Below, piece after piece: positions 1-9,890 of a DNA stretch of 18,338 nucleotides (positions are counted from its first letter, which is position 1; the number at the start of each line of letters is the position of its first letter). The translations under genes and the position numbers were made by a program. The notes under the pieces were generated by a model that was not told the DNA's origin, ran no database searches, and saw nothing but the letters and a program-made list of their open reading frames with translations. Location of the stretch: assembly GCA_023388355.1 (NCBI GenBank), contig JAEWGI010000030.1, positions 1 to 18,338 on the forward strand, written 5' to 3'. Source of the DNA: Pseudomonadota bacterium (GTDB lineage: Bacteria > Pseudomonadota > Gammaproteobacteria > Xanthomonadales > Xanthomonadaceae).

Positions 1-84
1 CTGGTCACCATGGGCCTGTTCGTGGGGATGCTGTTCCTCGGCTTCATCTACGTCTGGAAGAAGGGAGCTCTCGAATGGGAGTGA
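1..84 (+). CDS. nuoA: NADH-quinone oxidoreductase subunit A, C-terminal end only
   Basis: Only the last 27 codons are present. The translation is a hydrophobic helix followed by a short polar end, [10 protein letters not shown], which is the usual NuoA C-terminus and ends at TGA 82-84. NuoA is a small three-helix membrane subunit of complex I that sits next to NuoH near the quinone site. It overlaps nuoB by 10 bases, which supports translational coupling and first position in the operon. The 5' part and the operon promoter are outside the window. Confidence 0.9.
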   Translation: MVTMGLFVGMLFLGFIYVWKKGALEWE

Positions 85-650
85 TCCAAACCATCGACCG
101 CCTGATGACCAACCCGATGCCCGAGGCGCGGGTGGAGGACATCCTGCGGCCCGAGGGCGACAACCCGCTGCTGGAAAAGGGTTACGTCACCACCAGTGTC
201 GACGCGCTGGTCAACTGGGCCCGCACCGGCTCGATGTGGCCGATGACGTTCGGCCTGGCCTGCTGTGCGGTGGAGATGATGCACGCCGGCGCCGCGCGCC
301 TGGACCTGGACCGCTACGGCGTGGTGTTCCGCCCGTCGCCGCGCCAGTCCGACGTGATGATCGTGGCCGGCACCCTGGTCAACAAGATGGCCCCGGCGCT
401 GCGCAAGGTCTACGACCAGATGCCCAATCCCAAGTGGGTGATCTCGATGGGCAGCTGCGCCAACGGCGGCGGCTACTACCACTATTCCTACGCGGTGGTG
501 CGCGGCTGCGACCGCGTGATCCCGGTCGACGTCTACGTGCCCGGGTGCCCGCCGACGGCCGAGGCGCTGGTCTACGGCATCCTGCAGCTGCAGAAGAAGA
601 TCCGCCGCGCCACCAATTTCGGCGAGCACAAGACGGGGATGCGCGAATGA
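75..650 (+). CDS. nuoB: NADH-quinone oxidoreductase subunit B (N2 cluster subunit)
   Basis: This 191-residue protein is the peripheral-arm subunit that holds the terminal 4Fe-4S cluster N2, which passes electrons to quinone. The N2 ligands are visible as the adjacent pair C63-C64 in [12 protein letters not shown]128 in MGSCANGGG and C158 in [10 protein letters not shown]. The [15 protein letters not shown] segment is also typical of the family. The length is normal. The ATG at 75 lies inside the end of nuoA, and the stop overlaps the nuoC start as ATGA. No anomaly was seen. Confidence 0.98.
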   Translation: MGVIQTIDRLMTNPMPEARVEDILRPEGDNPLLEKGYVTTSVDALVNWARTGSMWPMTFGLACCAVEMMHAGAARLDLDRYGVVFRPSPRQSDVMIVAGTLVNKMAPALRKVYDQMPNPKWVISMGSCANGGGYYHYSYAVVRGCDRVIPVDVYVPGCPPTAEALVYGILQLQKKIRRATNFGEHKTGMRE

Positions 651-1401
651 GCGAGTCGCTGTCCGCCTTCGTCGAGCGCCTGCAGGCGCGGTTCCCCGGT
701 TCCACCGTCTCCGTGGCGCAGCCGCGCGGCGAAGTCGGCATCACCACCGATGGCGACTGGCTCGACGCCTGCACCGTGCTGCGCGACGAATTCGGGTTCG
801 AGTCGCTGATCGACGTGTGCGGCGTGGACTACCTGGGCTACGGCAGCGACGAGTGGGACACCAGCGCATCGTCGGAAGGCTACAGCCGTGGCGTCGAGGG
901 GCGCGGCCCCGGCCGCTTCGGCTACGGCCAGGCGCCGAGCCAGCAGCTGGACGATCCCGATGGCGTGGGTGCGATCCCGGTGCCGCAGCGGCGCTTCGCC
1001 GCGGTGGCGCAGCTGCTGTCGCTGCAGCACAACCGTCGCCTGCGCGTGACCTGTTTCGCGCCGGCCGACGATCTGCCGGTGGTTTCGTCGCTGACCGGCC
1101 TGTGGCCGGTGGCCAACTGGTTCGAGCGCGAGGCCTTCGACCTGTTCGGGATCGTGTTCAACGGCCATCCCGACCTGCGCCGGATCCTGACCGACTACGG
1201 CTTCATCGGCCATCCGTTCCGCAAGGACTTCCCGCTGATCGGCAACGTCGAGGTGCGCTACGACGCGGACCGCCGGCGGGTGATCTACGAGCCGGTGACT
1301 TCGGTCGAGCCGCGCGTGAACGTGCCGCGCGTGCTGCGCGACGACGCGCGCTACCAGACCGCGGTCGCCGAACAGAAGGCGCGTCGCACGGGAGATGCCG
1401 G

Positions 1402-1405
<4 letters not shown>
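647..1405 (+). CDS. nuoC: NADH-quinone oxidoreductase subunit C (30 kDa subunit, enlarged)
   Basis: This 252-residue peripheral-arm subunit packs against NuoD. The 30-kDa signature is clear at residues about 159-199: [18 protein letters not shown], then [20 protein letters not shown]. The start is the ATG overlapping the nuoB stop (ATGA). Many bacterial NuoC proteins are near 200 residues. Here the extra length is a polar, Gly/Ser/Asp-rich insertion at about residues 66-113, between [10 protein letters not shown] and the [10 protein letters not shown] strand. I recall enlarged NuoC in xanthomonads, so this is likely lineage-specific rather than a defect. nuoC is not fused to nuoD, unlike in enterobacteria. 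Confidence 0.97.
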
Positions 1406-2724
<1,319 letters not shown>

Positions 2725-2732
2725 GGCAGGCG

Positions 2733-3260
2733 ATGAAAGCGACAGGCAATTTCGAGAACGCACGCAACGTCGACCCGATGGTCGTGCTGAGCGATGCGAC
2801 GCGCGCGCACATCGACCACTGGCTGACCAAGTTCCCGGCCGACCGCAAGCGTTCGGCGGTGCTGCAGGGGCTGTTCGCGGCGCAGGAGCAGAACCAGGGC
2901 TTCCTGACCGACGAGTTGATCGCCGGGGTCGCGAAGTACCTCGGCCTGCCGCCGGTGTGGGCCTATGAAGTGGCCACCTTCTACACCATGTTCGAGACCC
3001 GCGAAGTCGGCCGCCACAACGTCGCCTTCTGCACCAACATCAGCTGCTGGCTCAACGGTGCGCAGGAGCTGGTCGAGCACGCCGAGAAGAAGCTCGGCTG
3101 CAGGGTCGGCGAGTCGACCGCGGACGGCCGCGTGTACCTCAAGCAGGAGGAAGAGTGCGTGGCCGCGTGCTGCGGCGCGCCGGTGGTCGTGATCAACGGG
3201 CATTACCACGAGAAGCTCACCCCCGAGAAGGTGGACGAGCTGCTGGACGGGCTGAAGTAA
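2733..3260 (+). CDS. nuoE: NADH-quinone oxidoreductase subunit E (24 kDa, 2Fe-2S N1a)
   Basis: This 175-residue thioredoxin-like subunit carries the off-pathway 2Fe-2S cluster N1a next to the FMN in NuoF. The ligand pattern is C100 and C105 in FCTNISCWL, then C142 and C146 in [11 protein letters not shown]. The N-terminal helical region contains the common [11 protein letters not shown] motif at about residues 77-87. The purine-rich GTAAGGCAGG before the ATG serves as ribosome binding site. The stop overlaps the nuoF start as TAATG, which implies coupled translation with its direct partner. Confidence 0.97.
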   Translation: MKATGNFENARNVDPMVVLSDATRAHIDHWLTKFPADRKRSAVLQGLFAAQEQNQGFLTDELIAGVAKYLGLPPVWAYEVATFYTMFETREVGRHNVAFCTNISCWLNGAQELVEHAEKKLGCRVGESTADGRVYLKQEEECVAACCGAPVVVINGHYHEKLTPEKVDELLDGLK

Positions 3261-4624
3261 TGGCGGGTCATTCGCACTATTCGGAAGGTTACGGTCCCGT
3301 CGGCCCCGCGCCGAAGGAGCACCAGGCCGTCTACACCACGCTGCATTTCGACAAGCCGTGGTCGTACGAGAACTACCTCAAGACCGGCGGCTACCAGGCG
3401 CTGCGCAGGATCCTCACCGAGAAGATCCCGCCCGCCGACGTGATCGAGATGGTCAAGCAGTCGGGCCTGCGCGGTCGCGGCGGCGCGGGCTTCCCCACCG
3501 GGCTCAAGTGGAGCTTCATGCCCAAGGGCGAGATGCAGAAGTACATCCTCTGCAACTCCGACGAGTCCGAGCCGGGCACCTGCAAGGACCGCGACATCCT
3601 GCGCTACAACCCGCATTCGGTGATCGAGGGCATGGCGATCGCCTGCTACGCCACCGGCTCGGCCGTGGGCTACAACTACCTGCGCGGCGAGTTCCACCAC
3701 GAGCCGTTCGAGCACCTCGAGGAAGCCACCCGCGAGGCCTATGCCAACGGCTGGCTGGGCCAGGACATCCTCGGTTCCGGCATCGACATCGACCTCTACA
3801 ACGCGCTCGGCGCCGGCGCCTACATCTGCGGCGAGGAAACCGCGCTGATGGAGTCGCTGGAGGGCAAGAAGGGCCAGCCGCGCTACAAGCCGCCGTTCCC
3901 GGCCAACTTCGGCCTCTACGGCAAGCCGACCACGATCAACAACACCGAGACCTTCGCCTCGGTGCCGGCGATCGTGCGCAACGGCGCCGAGTGGTTCATG
4001 AACCTGGGCAAGCCCAACAACGGCGGCTGCAAGATCTTCTCGGTGTCGGGCCACGTCGCCCGCCCGGGCAACCACGAAATCCGCCTGGGCACGCCGTTCT
4101 CCGAACTGCTCGAGCTGTGCGGCGGCATGCGCAACGGCAACCGCATCAAGGGCGTGATCCCGGGCGGTTCGTCGATGCCGGTGCTGCCGGGTGAGACCAT
4201 GATGGGCCTGACCATGGATTACGACGCGATCCAGAAGGCCGGCTCCGGCCTGGGCTCGGGCGCGGTCATCGTCATGGACCAGACCACCTGCATGGTGCGC
4301 GCCTGCCAGCGCATCTCGCGCTTCTACTTCAAGGAAAGCTGCGGCCAGTGCACGCCCTGCCGCGAGGGCACCGGCTGGATGTACCGCATGATCACCCGCG
4401 TGGCGGAGATGCAGGCCACGGTCGAGGACCTGCACGTGCTGCGCGCGGCGGCCGGGCAGATCGAAGGCCACACCATCTGCGCCTTCGGCGAGGCCGCGGC
4501 CTGGCCGGTGCAGGGCTTCCTGCGCCACTTCTGGGACGAGTTCGAATACGCGATCGTCAACAAGCGCTTCCTGGTCGACGACGAACGCAACGGCACCGTG
4601 GTGCCCAGGGCGGTGGCGGCATGA
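3260..4624 (+). CDS. nuoF: NADH-quinone oxidoreductase subunit F (51 kDa, NADH/FMN/N3)
   Basis: This 454-residue catalytic subunit oxidises NADH through FMN and hands electrons to 4Fe-4S cluster N3. The glycine-rich nucleotide-binding segment is [16 protein letters not shown] at about residues 69-84. A second conserved loop is [19 protein letters not shown] at about 184-202. The N3 ligands are C361, C364 and C367 in [14 protein letters not shown], plus C407 in [13 protein letters not shown]. The length is normal. The ATG shares its A with the nuoE stop. The gene is followed by a 187-bp structured spacer, the first real gap in the operon. Confidence 0.98.
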   Translation: MAGHSHYSEGYGPVGPAPKEHQAVYTTLHFDKPWSYENYLKTGGYQALRRILTEKIPPADVIEMVKQSGLRGRGGAGFPTGLKWSFMPKGEMQKYILCNSDESEPGTCKDRDILRYNPHSVIEGMAIACYATGSAVGYNYLRGEFHHEPFEHLEEATREAYANGWLGQDILGSGIDIDLYNALGAGAYICGEETALMESLEGKKGQPRYKPPFPANFGLYGKPTTINNTETFASVPAIVRNGAEWFMNLGKPNNGGCKIFSVSGHVARPGNHEIRLGTPFSELLELCGGMRNGNRIKGVIPGGSSMPVLPGETMMGLTMDYDAIQKAGSGLGSGAVIVMDQTTCMVRACQRISRFYFKESCGQCTPCREGTGWMYRMITRVAEMQATVEDLHVLRAAAGQIEGHTICAFGEAAAWPVQGFLRHFWDEFEYAIVNKRFLVDDERNGTVVPRAVAA

Positions 4625-4635
4625 GGCGGCTTCGT

Positions 4636-4669
4636 GAGCGGGGACTTGGGACCGGGGACCGGGGACCGG
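4636..4669 (+). repeat. Left arm of inverted repeat: four GGGGACC-type heptamers
   Basis: The arm contains four consecutive 7-mers, GGGGACT, TGGGACC, GGGGACC and GGGGACC (4640-4667). It is complementary to the arm at 4762-4795 over 34 positions with four mismatches. In nuo mRNA the two arms could pair into a long GC-rich helix with a 92-nt loop. Short tandem G-rich 7-mers of this kind resemble dispersed intergenic repeats that I associate with Xanthomonadaceae; that resemblance is from memory, not from a search. Confidence 0.85.
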
Positions 4670-4761
4670 TAAATGCCGTACTTCGTGGCGTGCATTTTTT
4701 GGCGTGCGCAACAGTTCAGGTAGACGCTGCACCATTGATCAGCCCATGGATCGCCTTGCCC

Positions 4762-4795
4762 CCGGTCCCAGGTCCCCGGTCCCCGGTCCCGGCTC
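4762..4795 (-). repeat. Right arm of inverted repeat: four GGTCCCC-type heptamers
   Basis: The units are GGTCCCA, GGTCCCC, GGTCCCC and GGTCCCG (4764-4791), the reverse complement of the array at 4636-4669. The arm ends five bases before the AGGAG ribosome binding site of nuoG, so pairing of the two arms directly affects the nuoG initiation region. Confidence 0.85.
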
Positions 4796-4806
4796 CGACA
4801 GGAGCC
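4791..4806 (+). promoter_or_regulatory. Small hairpin covering the nuoG ribosome binding site
   Basis: GGCTCC (4791-4796), GACA loop, GGAGCC (4801-4806) is a perfect 6-bp stem with a 4-nt loop. The AGGAG at 4800-4804 is the best Shine-Dalgarno sequence for the ATG at 4812, with 7-nt spacing, and most of it lies in the 3' strand of this stem. The 5' strand also belongs to the right arm of the long inverted repeat, so the two structures compete. The pairing is read from the sequence; the regulatory role is inferred. Confidence 0.5.
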
Positions 4807-4811
4807 ACCGC

Positions 4812-7076
4812 ATGAGCGCACAGCCCGTGAATCCGAACCTGCCGCCCGACCACGTCACCGTCTTCATCGACGGCGTGGAGATGGCCGCGCCCAAGGGTTC
4901 GATGATCATCCAGGCCGCCGACAAGGCCGGCATCGCGATCCCGCGCTTCTGCTACCACGACAAGCTCTCGATCGCGGCCAATTGCCGCATGTGCCTGGTC
5001 GATACCGAAGTCGGCGGGCGCGCCGCGCCCAAGCCGTCGCCGGCTTGCGCCACGCCGGTGATGGATGGGCTGAAGGTCTTCACCCGCAACGACAAGGCGC
5101 TGCAGGCGCAGCGCAACGTGATGGAGTTCCTGCTGATCAACCATCCGCTCGACTGCCCGGTCTGCGACCAGGGCGGCGAGTGCGAGCTGCAGGACCTGTC
5201 GCTGGGCTACGGCCGTTCGGTCAGCCGCTTCGTCGAGCGCAAGCGGTCGGTGGCGGACGAGGACCTCGGCCCGCTGGTTGCCAGCGAGATGACCCGCTGC
5301 ATCCACTGCACCCGCTGCATCCGCGTCACTGCCGAGATCGCCGGCACCTACGAGCTGGGCGGCATGCTGCGCGGCGAGGACCTGCAGATCGGCACCTACG
5401 ACGGCAAGCCCCTGACCACCGAGCTGTCGGGCAACGTGATCGACGTGTGCCCGGTGGGCGCGCTGACCAACAAGGTGTTCCGCTTCCGTGCCCGCCCCTG
5501 GGAGCTGATCGCGCGCGAGTCGCTGGGCTTCCACGACGCGCTCGGTAGCAACCTGTTCCTGCACATGCGCCGCGGCGACGTGATGCGCGCGGTGCCGCGC
5601 GACAACGAAGCGGTCAACGAGTGCTGGCTGTCCGACCGCGACCGCTATTCGCACCAGGGCCTGTACGCGGACGACCGCGCGGCCACGCCGCTGCTGCGCG
5701 TGGCGTCCAACGGCGACGACGGCGACTGGCGCGAGGCCAGCTGGGACGAAGCGCTGGCGAAGGCCGCGCAGATCCTGCGCGAGAACGGCGCCGACAACCT
5801 CGGCGTGCTGGTGCACCCGGCCACCTCGAACGAGGAGGGCGCGCTGCTGGCGCGCCTGGCCGAGGGCCTGGGCACCGGCAACCTCGACCATCGCATCGGC
5901 CAGCGCGACCTGTCCGACGGCGCGGTCGCCGAGCCGTTCGCGATGGCCGTCGAGGAGATCGAGCAGGCCGATACCATCGTCATCGTCGGCTCCAACCTGC
6001 GCCACGAGGTGCCGCTGCTGCACCAGCGCGTGCGCAAGGCGTGGCGCCGCGGCGCCAGGGTGCACGTGGTCGGTCCGGTCGACTTCGAGTTCGCCTTCGA
6101 CATCGCCAGCAAGACGATCGTCGCGCCCTCGAAGCTGGCCGATGCACTGGGCTCGAACGGCCTGGCCGATGCCGTGCGCGATGCCGGCCGGGTGGCGGTG
6201 ATCGTGGGCGCGGTGGCCGAGAACGGCCCGCACGCGAGCGCGATCCGCGCCGCCGCCGCCGCCTTTGCGCATGCTTCCGGCGCCGCGCTGTGCCGCATTC
6301 CGCAGGGCGCCAACGCGCTCGGGCTCGCCCGCCACGGCGTGCTGCCGAGCGGCCGCGATGCCGCCGCCATGCTGGCCCAGCCGCGCGGCGCATACGTCGT
6401 CTACGGCATCGAGCCTGGCCTGGACTTCGCCGACCAGGCGGCCGCGGCGAAGGCGCTGGGCGGCGCGCAGGTGGTGGCGTTCAGCCATTTCGCCTGCCGG
6501 TCCACGCGCCGCGTCGCCGACGTGATCCTGCCGATCGCCACCCTGTTCGAGAACGACGCCACGCTCACCAACCTCGACGGCCGCGACCAGCGTGCGGTGG
6601 CCGCGGGACGGCTGCCGGGCGAGGCGCGCCAGGGCTGGAAGGTGCTGCGCGCGCTTGGCGGCGCCCTGGAGGTGTCCGGCTTCGACTTCACCGACCTGGC
6701 CGGGCTGCGCGGCGGGCTCGTGGCCCGGACGCCGACGCCACGCGCCAGCGGAGCCGCGGCCACGCAGGCTGCGGGCGAGGGGCTCGAACTGGCGGTGTCG
6801 CAGGCGATCTATCGCGTCGACGGGCTGGTGCGCCGCGCGCAGGCGCTGCAGGCGCATCCGCTGACCGTGGGTCCGCGCCTGAGCCTGCATCCGGATGACG
6901 CCGGCACGGCCGGCCTCCAGGGCGGGGCGATGGCGAAGGTGAGCAACGCCGCCGGCACCGCGACCCTGCCTGTGAACGTCACCACCCTGGTGGCGCCGGG
7001 CTGCGCCTGGATCGAATCGGGCTACGGTGCCACGGCCGCGCTCGGCGCGGGCCTGGTGAAGGTGGAGGCCGCATGA
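4812..7076 (+). CDS. nuoG: NADH-quinone oxidoreductase subunit G (75 kDa Fe-S subunit)
   Basis: This 754-residue subunit carries the Fe-S wire between NuoF and NuoI. N1b (2Fe-2S) ligands are C47, C58, C61 and C79. N5 ligands are H111, C115, C118 and C124 ([18 protein letters not shown]). N4 ligands are C163, C166, C169 and C213 (CIHCTRCIR and VCPVGAL). The C-terminal half is the molybdopterin-oxidoreductase-like domain, which is structural here. The extra CxxCxxxC ligands for cluster N7, seen in E. coli and Thermus proteins, are missing after [19 protein letters not shown] sits 7 nt before the ATG. The stop overlaps nuoH as ATGA. Confidence 0.98.
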   Translation: MSAQPVNPNLPPDHVTVFIDGVEMAAPKGSMIIQAADKAGIAIPRFCYHDKLSIAANCRMCLVDTEVGGRAAPKPSPACATPVMDGLKVFTRNDKALQAQRNVMEFLLINHPLDCPVCDQGGECELQDLSLGYGRSVSRFVERKRSVADEDLGPLVASEMTRCIHCTRCIRVTAEIAGTYELGGMLRGEDLQIGTYDGKPLTTELSGNVIDVCPVGALTNKVFRFRARPWELIARESLGFHDALGSNLFLHMRRGDVMRAVPRDNEAVNECWLSDRDRYSHQGLYADDRAATPLLRVASNGDDGDWREASWDEALAKAAQILRENGADNLGVLVHPATSNEEGALLARLAEGLGTGNLDHRIGQRDLSDGAVAEPFAMAVEEIEQADTIVIVGSNLRHEVPLLHQRVRKAWRRGARVHVVGPVDFEFAFDIASKTIVAPSKLADALGSNGLADAVRDAGRVAVIVGAVAENGPHASAIRAAAAAFAHASGAALCRIPQGANALGLARHGVLPSGRDAAAMLAQPRGAYVVYGIEPGLDFADQAAAAKALGGAQVVAFSHFACRSTRRVADVILPIATLFENDATLTNLDGRDQRAVAAGRLPGEARQGWKVLRALGGALEVSGFDFTDLAGLRGGLVARTPTPRASGAAATQAAGEGLELAVSQAIYRVDGLVRRAQALQAHPLTVGPRLSLHPDDAGTAGLQGGAMAKVSNAAGTATLPVNVTTLVAPGCAWIESGYGATAALGAGLVKVEAA

Positions 7077-8176
7077 GCGCGACCAATACCGCAATGCTGC
7101 TGTCGGACTGGACCTCGCCGCTGCACGGCTGGCTGATGTCGCTGGGCGCGATCGGCGTGATCATCTGGATCGTGCTGAAGGTGCTGGTGATCATGATGCC
7201 GGTGATCATCGCGGTCGCGTTCTACGTGGTCTGGGAGCGCAAGCTGATCGGCTGGATGCACGCACGCCACGGACCGATGTACGTCGGCTGGGGCGTCCTG
7301 CAGGCCTTCGCCGATGTGTTCAAGCTGCTGTTCAAGGAAGTCATCCAGCCGACCAACGCGCAGAAGACGCTCTACATCCTCGCGCCGCTGATCACGCTGG
7401 CGCCGGCGTTCGCGGCCTGGGCGGTGGTGCCCTTCGACGCGCAGCTGGTGCTGTCCAATGCCAACGCCGGTCTGCTGTACCTGCTGGCGATGACCTCGCT
7501 GGGCGTGTACGGCGTGATCCTGGCCGGCTGGGCGTCGAACTCCAAGTACGCGTTCCTGGGCGCGATGCGTTCGGCGGCGCAGGTGGTGAGCTACGAGATC
7601 GCGATGGGCTTCGCCCTGGTCGGGGTGATGGTCGGCGCGGGCAGCCTGAACCTGTCGGAGATCGTGATGGCGCAGTCCGGCAACGCCGGCCTGCTCGAAT
7701 GGTTCTGGCTGCCGATGCTGCCGCTGTTCGTCATCTACTTCGTGTCCGGCGTGGCCGAGACCAACCGCGCGCCGTTCGACGTGGTCGAGGGCGAATCGGA
7801 GATCGTGGCCGGGCACATGGTCGAGTATTCGGGTTCGGCGTTCGCGCTGTTCTTCCTGGCCGAATACGCGAACATGATCCTGGTCAGCTTCCTGACCCCG
7901 ATCTTCTTCCTCGGCGGCTGGCTGTCGCCGATCCCCGCGGCGTGGATTCCCGACGTGCCGGTGCTGGGCACGATCCTGGGCGACGGCTGGTGGTGGCTGT
8001 TCGCGAAGGTGTTCTTCTTCGCCAGCTGCTTCATCTGGTTCCGCGCCTCGTTTCCGCGCTACCGCTACGACCAGATCATGCGCCTGGGCTGGAAGGTCTT
8101 CATCCCGCTGAGCATCGGCTGGATCGCGGTGGTGGCGGTGATGGCGTATTTCGGTGTGTTCGAGGCGGGCGCGTGA
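7073..8176 (+). CDS. nuoH: NADH-quinone oxidoreductase subunit H (membrane, quinone-site)
   Basis: This 367-residue polytopic membrane subunit links the quinone cavity to the proton channels. Visible family motifs are [15 protein letters not shown] followed by [13 protein letters not shown] (about residues 50-90), and [16 protein letters not shown], rich in the acidic residues of the central E-channel. About eight or nine hydrophobic helices can be seen. It is longer than the ~325-residue E. coli protein, partly through a loop around [19 protein letters not shown]. The start overlaps nuoG and the stop overlaps nuoI (TGATG), so coupling is likely. Confidence 0.97.
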   Translation: MSATNTAMLLSDWTSPLHGWLMSLGAIGVIIWIVLKVLVIMMPVIIAVAFYVVWERKLIGWMHARHGPMYVGWGVLQAFADVFKLLFKEVIQPTNAQKTLYILAPLITLAPAFAAWAVVPFDAQLVLSNANAGLLYLLAMTSLGVYGVILAGWASNSKYAFLGAMRSAAQVVSYEIAMGFALVGVMVGAGSLNLSEIVMAQSGNAGLLEWFWLPMLPLFVIYFVSGVAETNRAPFDVVEGESEIVAGHMVEYSGSAFALFFLAEYANMILVSFLTPIFFLGGWLSPIPAAWIPDVPVLGTILGDGWWWLFAKVFFFASCFIWFRASFPRYRYDQIMRLGWKVFIPLSIGWIAVVAVMAYFGVFEAGA

Positions 8177-8664
8177 TGGGCAAGTTCGTATCATGGGTGC
8201 GCAGCCTGCTGCTGCTGGAGATGCTCCGCGGCATGGGGCTGACGCTGCGGTACCTGTTCCGTCCCAAGTACACGCTGATGTACCCGATGGAAAAGACGCC
8301 GCAGTCGCCGCGCTTCCGCGGCCTGCACGCGCTGCGCCGCTACCCCAACGGCGAGGAACGCTGCATCGCGTGCAAGCTGTGCGAGGCGGTGTGCCCGGCG
8401 CTTGCGATCACCATCGATTCGGAGCCGCGCGAGGACAACACCCGCCGCACCACGCGCTACGACATCGACCTGTTCAAGTGCATCTACTGCGGCTTCTGCG
8501 AGGAGTCGTGCCCGGTGGACTCGATCGTCGAGACCCACATCCACGAATACCACTTCGAAAACCGCGGCGAGAACATCGTCACCAAGCCGCAGCTGCTGGC
8601 GATCGGCGACCGTCTCGAGGCCGAGATCGCCGAGCGCCGCGCCGCCGACGCCGCCTTCCGATAA
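8176..8664 (+). CDS. nuoI: NADH-quinone oxidoreductase subunit I (two 4Fe-4S, N6a/N6b)
   Basis: This 162-residue ferredoxin-like subunit of the connecting arm carries electrons from NuoG to NuoB. Two classic 4Fe-4S motifs are seen: [12 protein letters not shown] with C63, C66, C69 and C73, and [12 protein letters not shown] with C102, C105, C108 and C112. The N-terminal amphipathic segment [13 protein letters not shown] is typical of the family. Length and start (overlapping the nuoH stop) are normal. Confidence 0.98.
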   Translation: MGKFVSWVRSLLLLEMLRGMGLTLRYLFRPKYTLMYPMEKTPQSPRFRGLHALRRYPNGEERCIACKLCEAVCPALAITIDSEPREDNTRRTTRYDIDLFKCIYCGFCEESCPVDSIVETHIHEYHFENRGENIVTKPQLLAIGDRLEAEIAERRAADAAFR

Positions 8665-8674
8665 GCGACCGACC

Positions 8675-9307
8675 ATGGATCTCGCACTGCTTGCCTTCCT
8701 CGCCTTCGCCGCCGCGGCCGTCGCCTCGGCCGGCGCGGTGATCAGCGTCCGCAACCCGGTGCACGCCGCGCTGTTCCTGGTGCTGACCTTCTTCACCGTG
8801 GCCTGCACCTGGATCCTGGCCGGCGCCGAGTTCCTCGGCGTGGCCCTGATCCTGGTCTACGTCGGCGCGGTGATGGTGCTGTTCCTGTTCGTGGTGATGA
8901 TGCTCGACATCGACGTGGTGCCGCTGCGCGAGGGCTACGTGCGCTACCTGCCGGTCGGGCTGCTGGTGGCGGTGGTGATGCTGGTGGAGATGCTGACCCT
9001 GATCGGGGTCAAGGCGCGGACCGTGCCGTTCGGCGTCGATCCGGTCGAGGCTGCCGGCGGAAACAACGTCAGCTGGGTTGCGCGGCGCCTGTTCACCGAT
9101 TTCCTGCTGCCGTTCGAGGTCGCCGCGCTGATCCTCACGGTGGCCGTGGTCGCGGCCGTGACCCTGACCCTGCGCCGGCGCCCGGGCACCAAGCACCAGA
9201 ATCCCGGCGCCCAGACCCGGGTGCGCGCGGCCGACCGCCTGCGCATGGTCGACCTGCCGGTGGAGAAGCGCGAAGCCGACGGCGCCAGCGAGGGAGGGCA
9301 GCAGTGA
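8675..9307 (+). CDS. nuoJ: NADH-quinone oxidoreductase subunit J
   Basis: This 210-residue membrane subunit lies between NuoH/A and NuoK and takes part in proton transfer. About five hydrophobic helices are visible. The conserved stretch [20 protein letters not shown] at about residues 55-74 is the family hallmark. The ATG lies 10 bases after the nuoI stop without a strong Shine-Dalgarno sequence. After the last helix there is a polar, charged tail of about 40 residues ([12 protein letters not shown] onward). The stop overlaps the start region of nuoK. Confidence 0.95.
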   Translation: MDLALLAFLAFAAAAVASAGAVISVRNPVHAALFLVLTFFTVACTWILAGAEFLGVALILVYVGAVMVLFLFVVMMLDIDVVPLREGYVRYLPVGLLVAVVMLVEMLTLIGVKARTVPFGVDPVEAAGGNNVSWVARRLFTDFLLPFEVAALILTVAVVAAVTLTLRRRPGTKHQNPGAQTRVRAADRLRMVDLPVEKREADGASEGGQQ

Positions 9308-9630
9308 TGGAGTTCCTCGGACAGGGCCTTGGCCTCGGCCACTACCTCGCGCTTGGCGCGGTGCTGTTCTGCATCAGCGTCGCGGGCATCTTCCTCAACC
9401 GCAAGAACGTCATCATCCTGCTGATGTCGATCGAGCTGATGCTGCTGGCGGTGAACATCAACTTCATCGCCTTCTCGCGCCATTTCGGCGACGAGGCGGG
9501 GCAGATCTTCGTGTTCTTCATCCTGACGGTGGCCGCGGCGGAAGCGGCGATCGGGCTCGCGATCCTGGTCACGCTGTTCCGCAACCGGAGCACGATCAAC
9601 GTCGCCGAACTGGACACGCTCAAGGGGTGA
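9307..9630 (+). CDS. nuoK: NADH-quinone oxidoreductase subunit K
   Basis: This 107-residue protein with three membrane helices is homologous to MrpC antiporter subunits. The two buried glutamates required for proton transfer are visible: E43 in [12 protein letters not shown] and E79 in [12 protein letters not shown], matching E36 and E72 of E. coli. The start could be this ATG or the GTG three bases earlier at 9304. Both are served by the GGGAGGG just upstream, and ATG is preferred. The C-terminus [10 protein letters not shown] is typical. The operon is then interrupted by a 260-bp repeat region. Confidence 0.95.
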   Translation: MEFLGQGLGLGHYLALGAVLFCISVAGIFLNRKNVIILLMSIELMLLAVNINFIAFSRHFGDEAGQIFVFFILTVAAAEAAIGLAILVTLFRNRSTINVAELDTLKG

Positions 9631-9642
9631 GCCGCAGCGCTT

Positions 9643-9731
9643 GCGAGCCACTGGCTCGCGCTGCGGCGAACGCCCGGCCACGGATGGCCGGGCAGGGTCT
9701 CTCCGGAGCCCACGCGGTACCGCCATGGATG
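9643..9731 (+). repeat. Palindrome-rich intergenic repeat, copy 1
   Basis: This unit runs from GCGAGCCACTGGCTCGCG to CGCCATGGATGG. It contains a 9-bp perfect hairpin, GCCCGGCCA/CGGA/TGGCCGGGC (9672-9693). Just before and overlapping it, GCCGCAGC (9631-9638) pairs with GCTGCGGC (9660-9667) and GCGAGCC with GGCTCGC, giving a 37-nt compound hairpin. It aligns with copy 2 with one 1-base indel and a few substitutions. The compact palindromes suggest a REP-like dispersed element, which is inferred. Confidence 0.85.
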
Positions 9732-9762
9732 GCTGCAACGACAACCAGGACACCGCGCAGCC

Positions 9763-9850
9763 GCGAGTCACTGGCTCGCGCTGCGGCGAACGCCCGGCCA
9801 CGGATGGCCGGGCAGGACTCTCCGGAGTCGAAGCGGTATCGCCATGGACG
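9763..9850 (+). repeat. Palindrome-rich intergenic repeat, copy 2
   Basis: This is the second copy, starting GCGAGTCACTGGCTCGCG and ending CGCCATGGACGG. It carries the same 9-bp hairpin at 9792-9813. The central ~45 bases (9769-9815) are identical to copy 1 (9649-9695), while the outer parts differ by scattered changes. A recent local duplication, or two insertions of a conserved element, would explain this. Confidence 0.85.
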
Positions 9851-9890
9851 GCAGCGATGAAGGCGGTACGACCCGGGTAATGGACAAGAC

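Larger units (their letters stand above)
4625..4811. other. nuoF-nuoG spacer with structured repeat
   Basis: This 187-bp gap breaks an otherwise overlapping gene series. It contains two facing 4 x 7-bp repeat arrays, about 92 bp between them that include a run of six T (in GCATTTTTTGG) and a doubled TGGCGTGC, and the nuoG ribosome binding site. Open frames run through it because it lacks stops, but they show no protein-like composition. I saw no convincing promoter. Confidence 0.7.
9631..9890. other. nuoK-nuoL spacer holding a duplicated palindromic repeat
   Basis: This 260-bp stretch has two similar ~88-bp units at a spacing of ~120 bp, each with hairpins. Short open frames cross it but they translate the repeat twice (for example AANARPRMAGQ in both copies), so they are not genes. 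I see no convincing promoter. nuoL starts at the last base of the spacer plus one. Confidence 0.75.

Noticed and set aside
4704..4811. Longer nuoG start upstream of 4812.
   Set aside because: The extra residues would translate the heptamer repeat arm. The ATG at 4812 has AGGAG at correct spacing and gives the normal NuoG N-terminus.
9643..9850. Possible CRISPR-like pair of repeats.
   Set aside because: There are only two copies, the unit is ~88 bp with internal hairpins, and no cas gene is near. It fits a REP-type element better.
9627..9880. Two ~78-codon + strand frames in the nuoK-nuoL gap.
   Set aside because: They translate the duplicated palindromic repeat, giving the same peptide segment twice, and overlap the nuoK end; they are products of the repeat.
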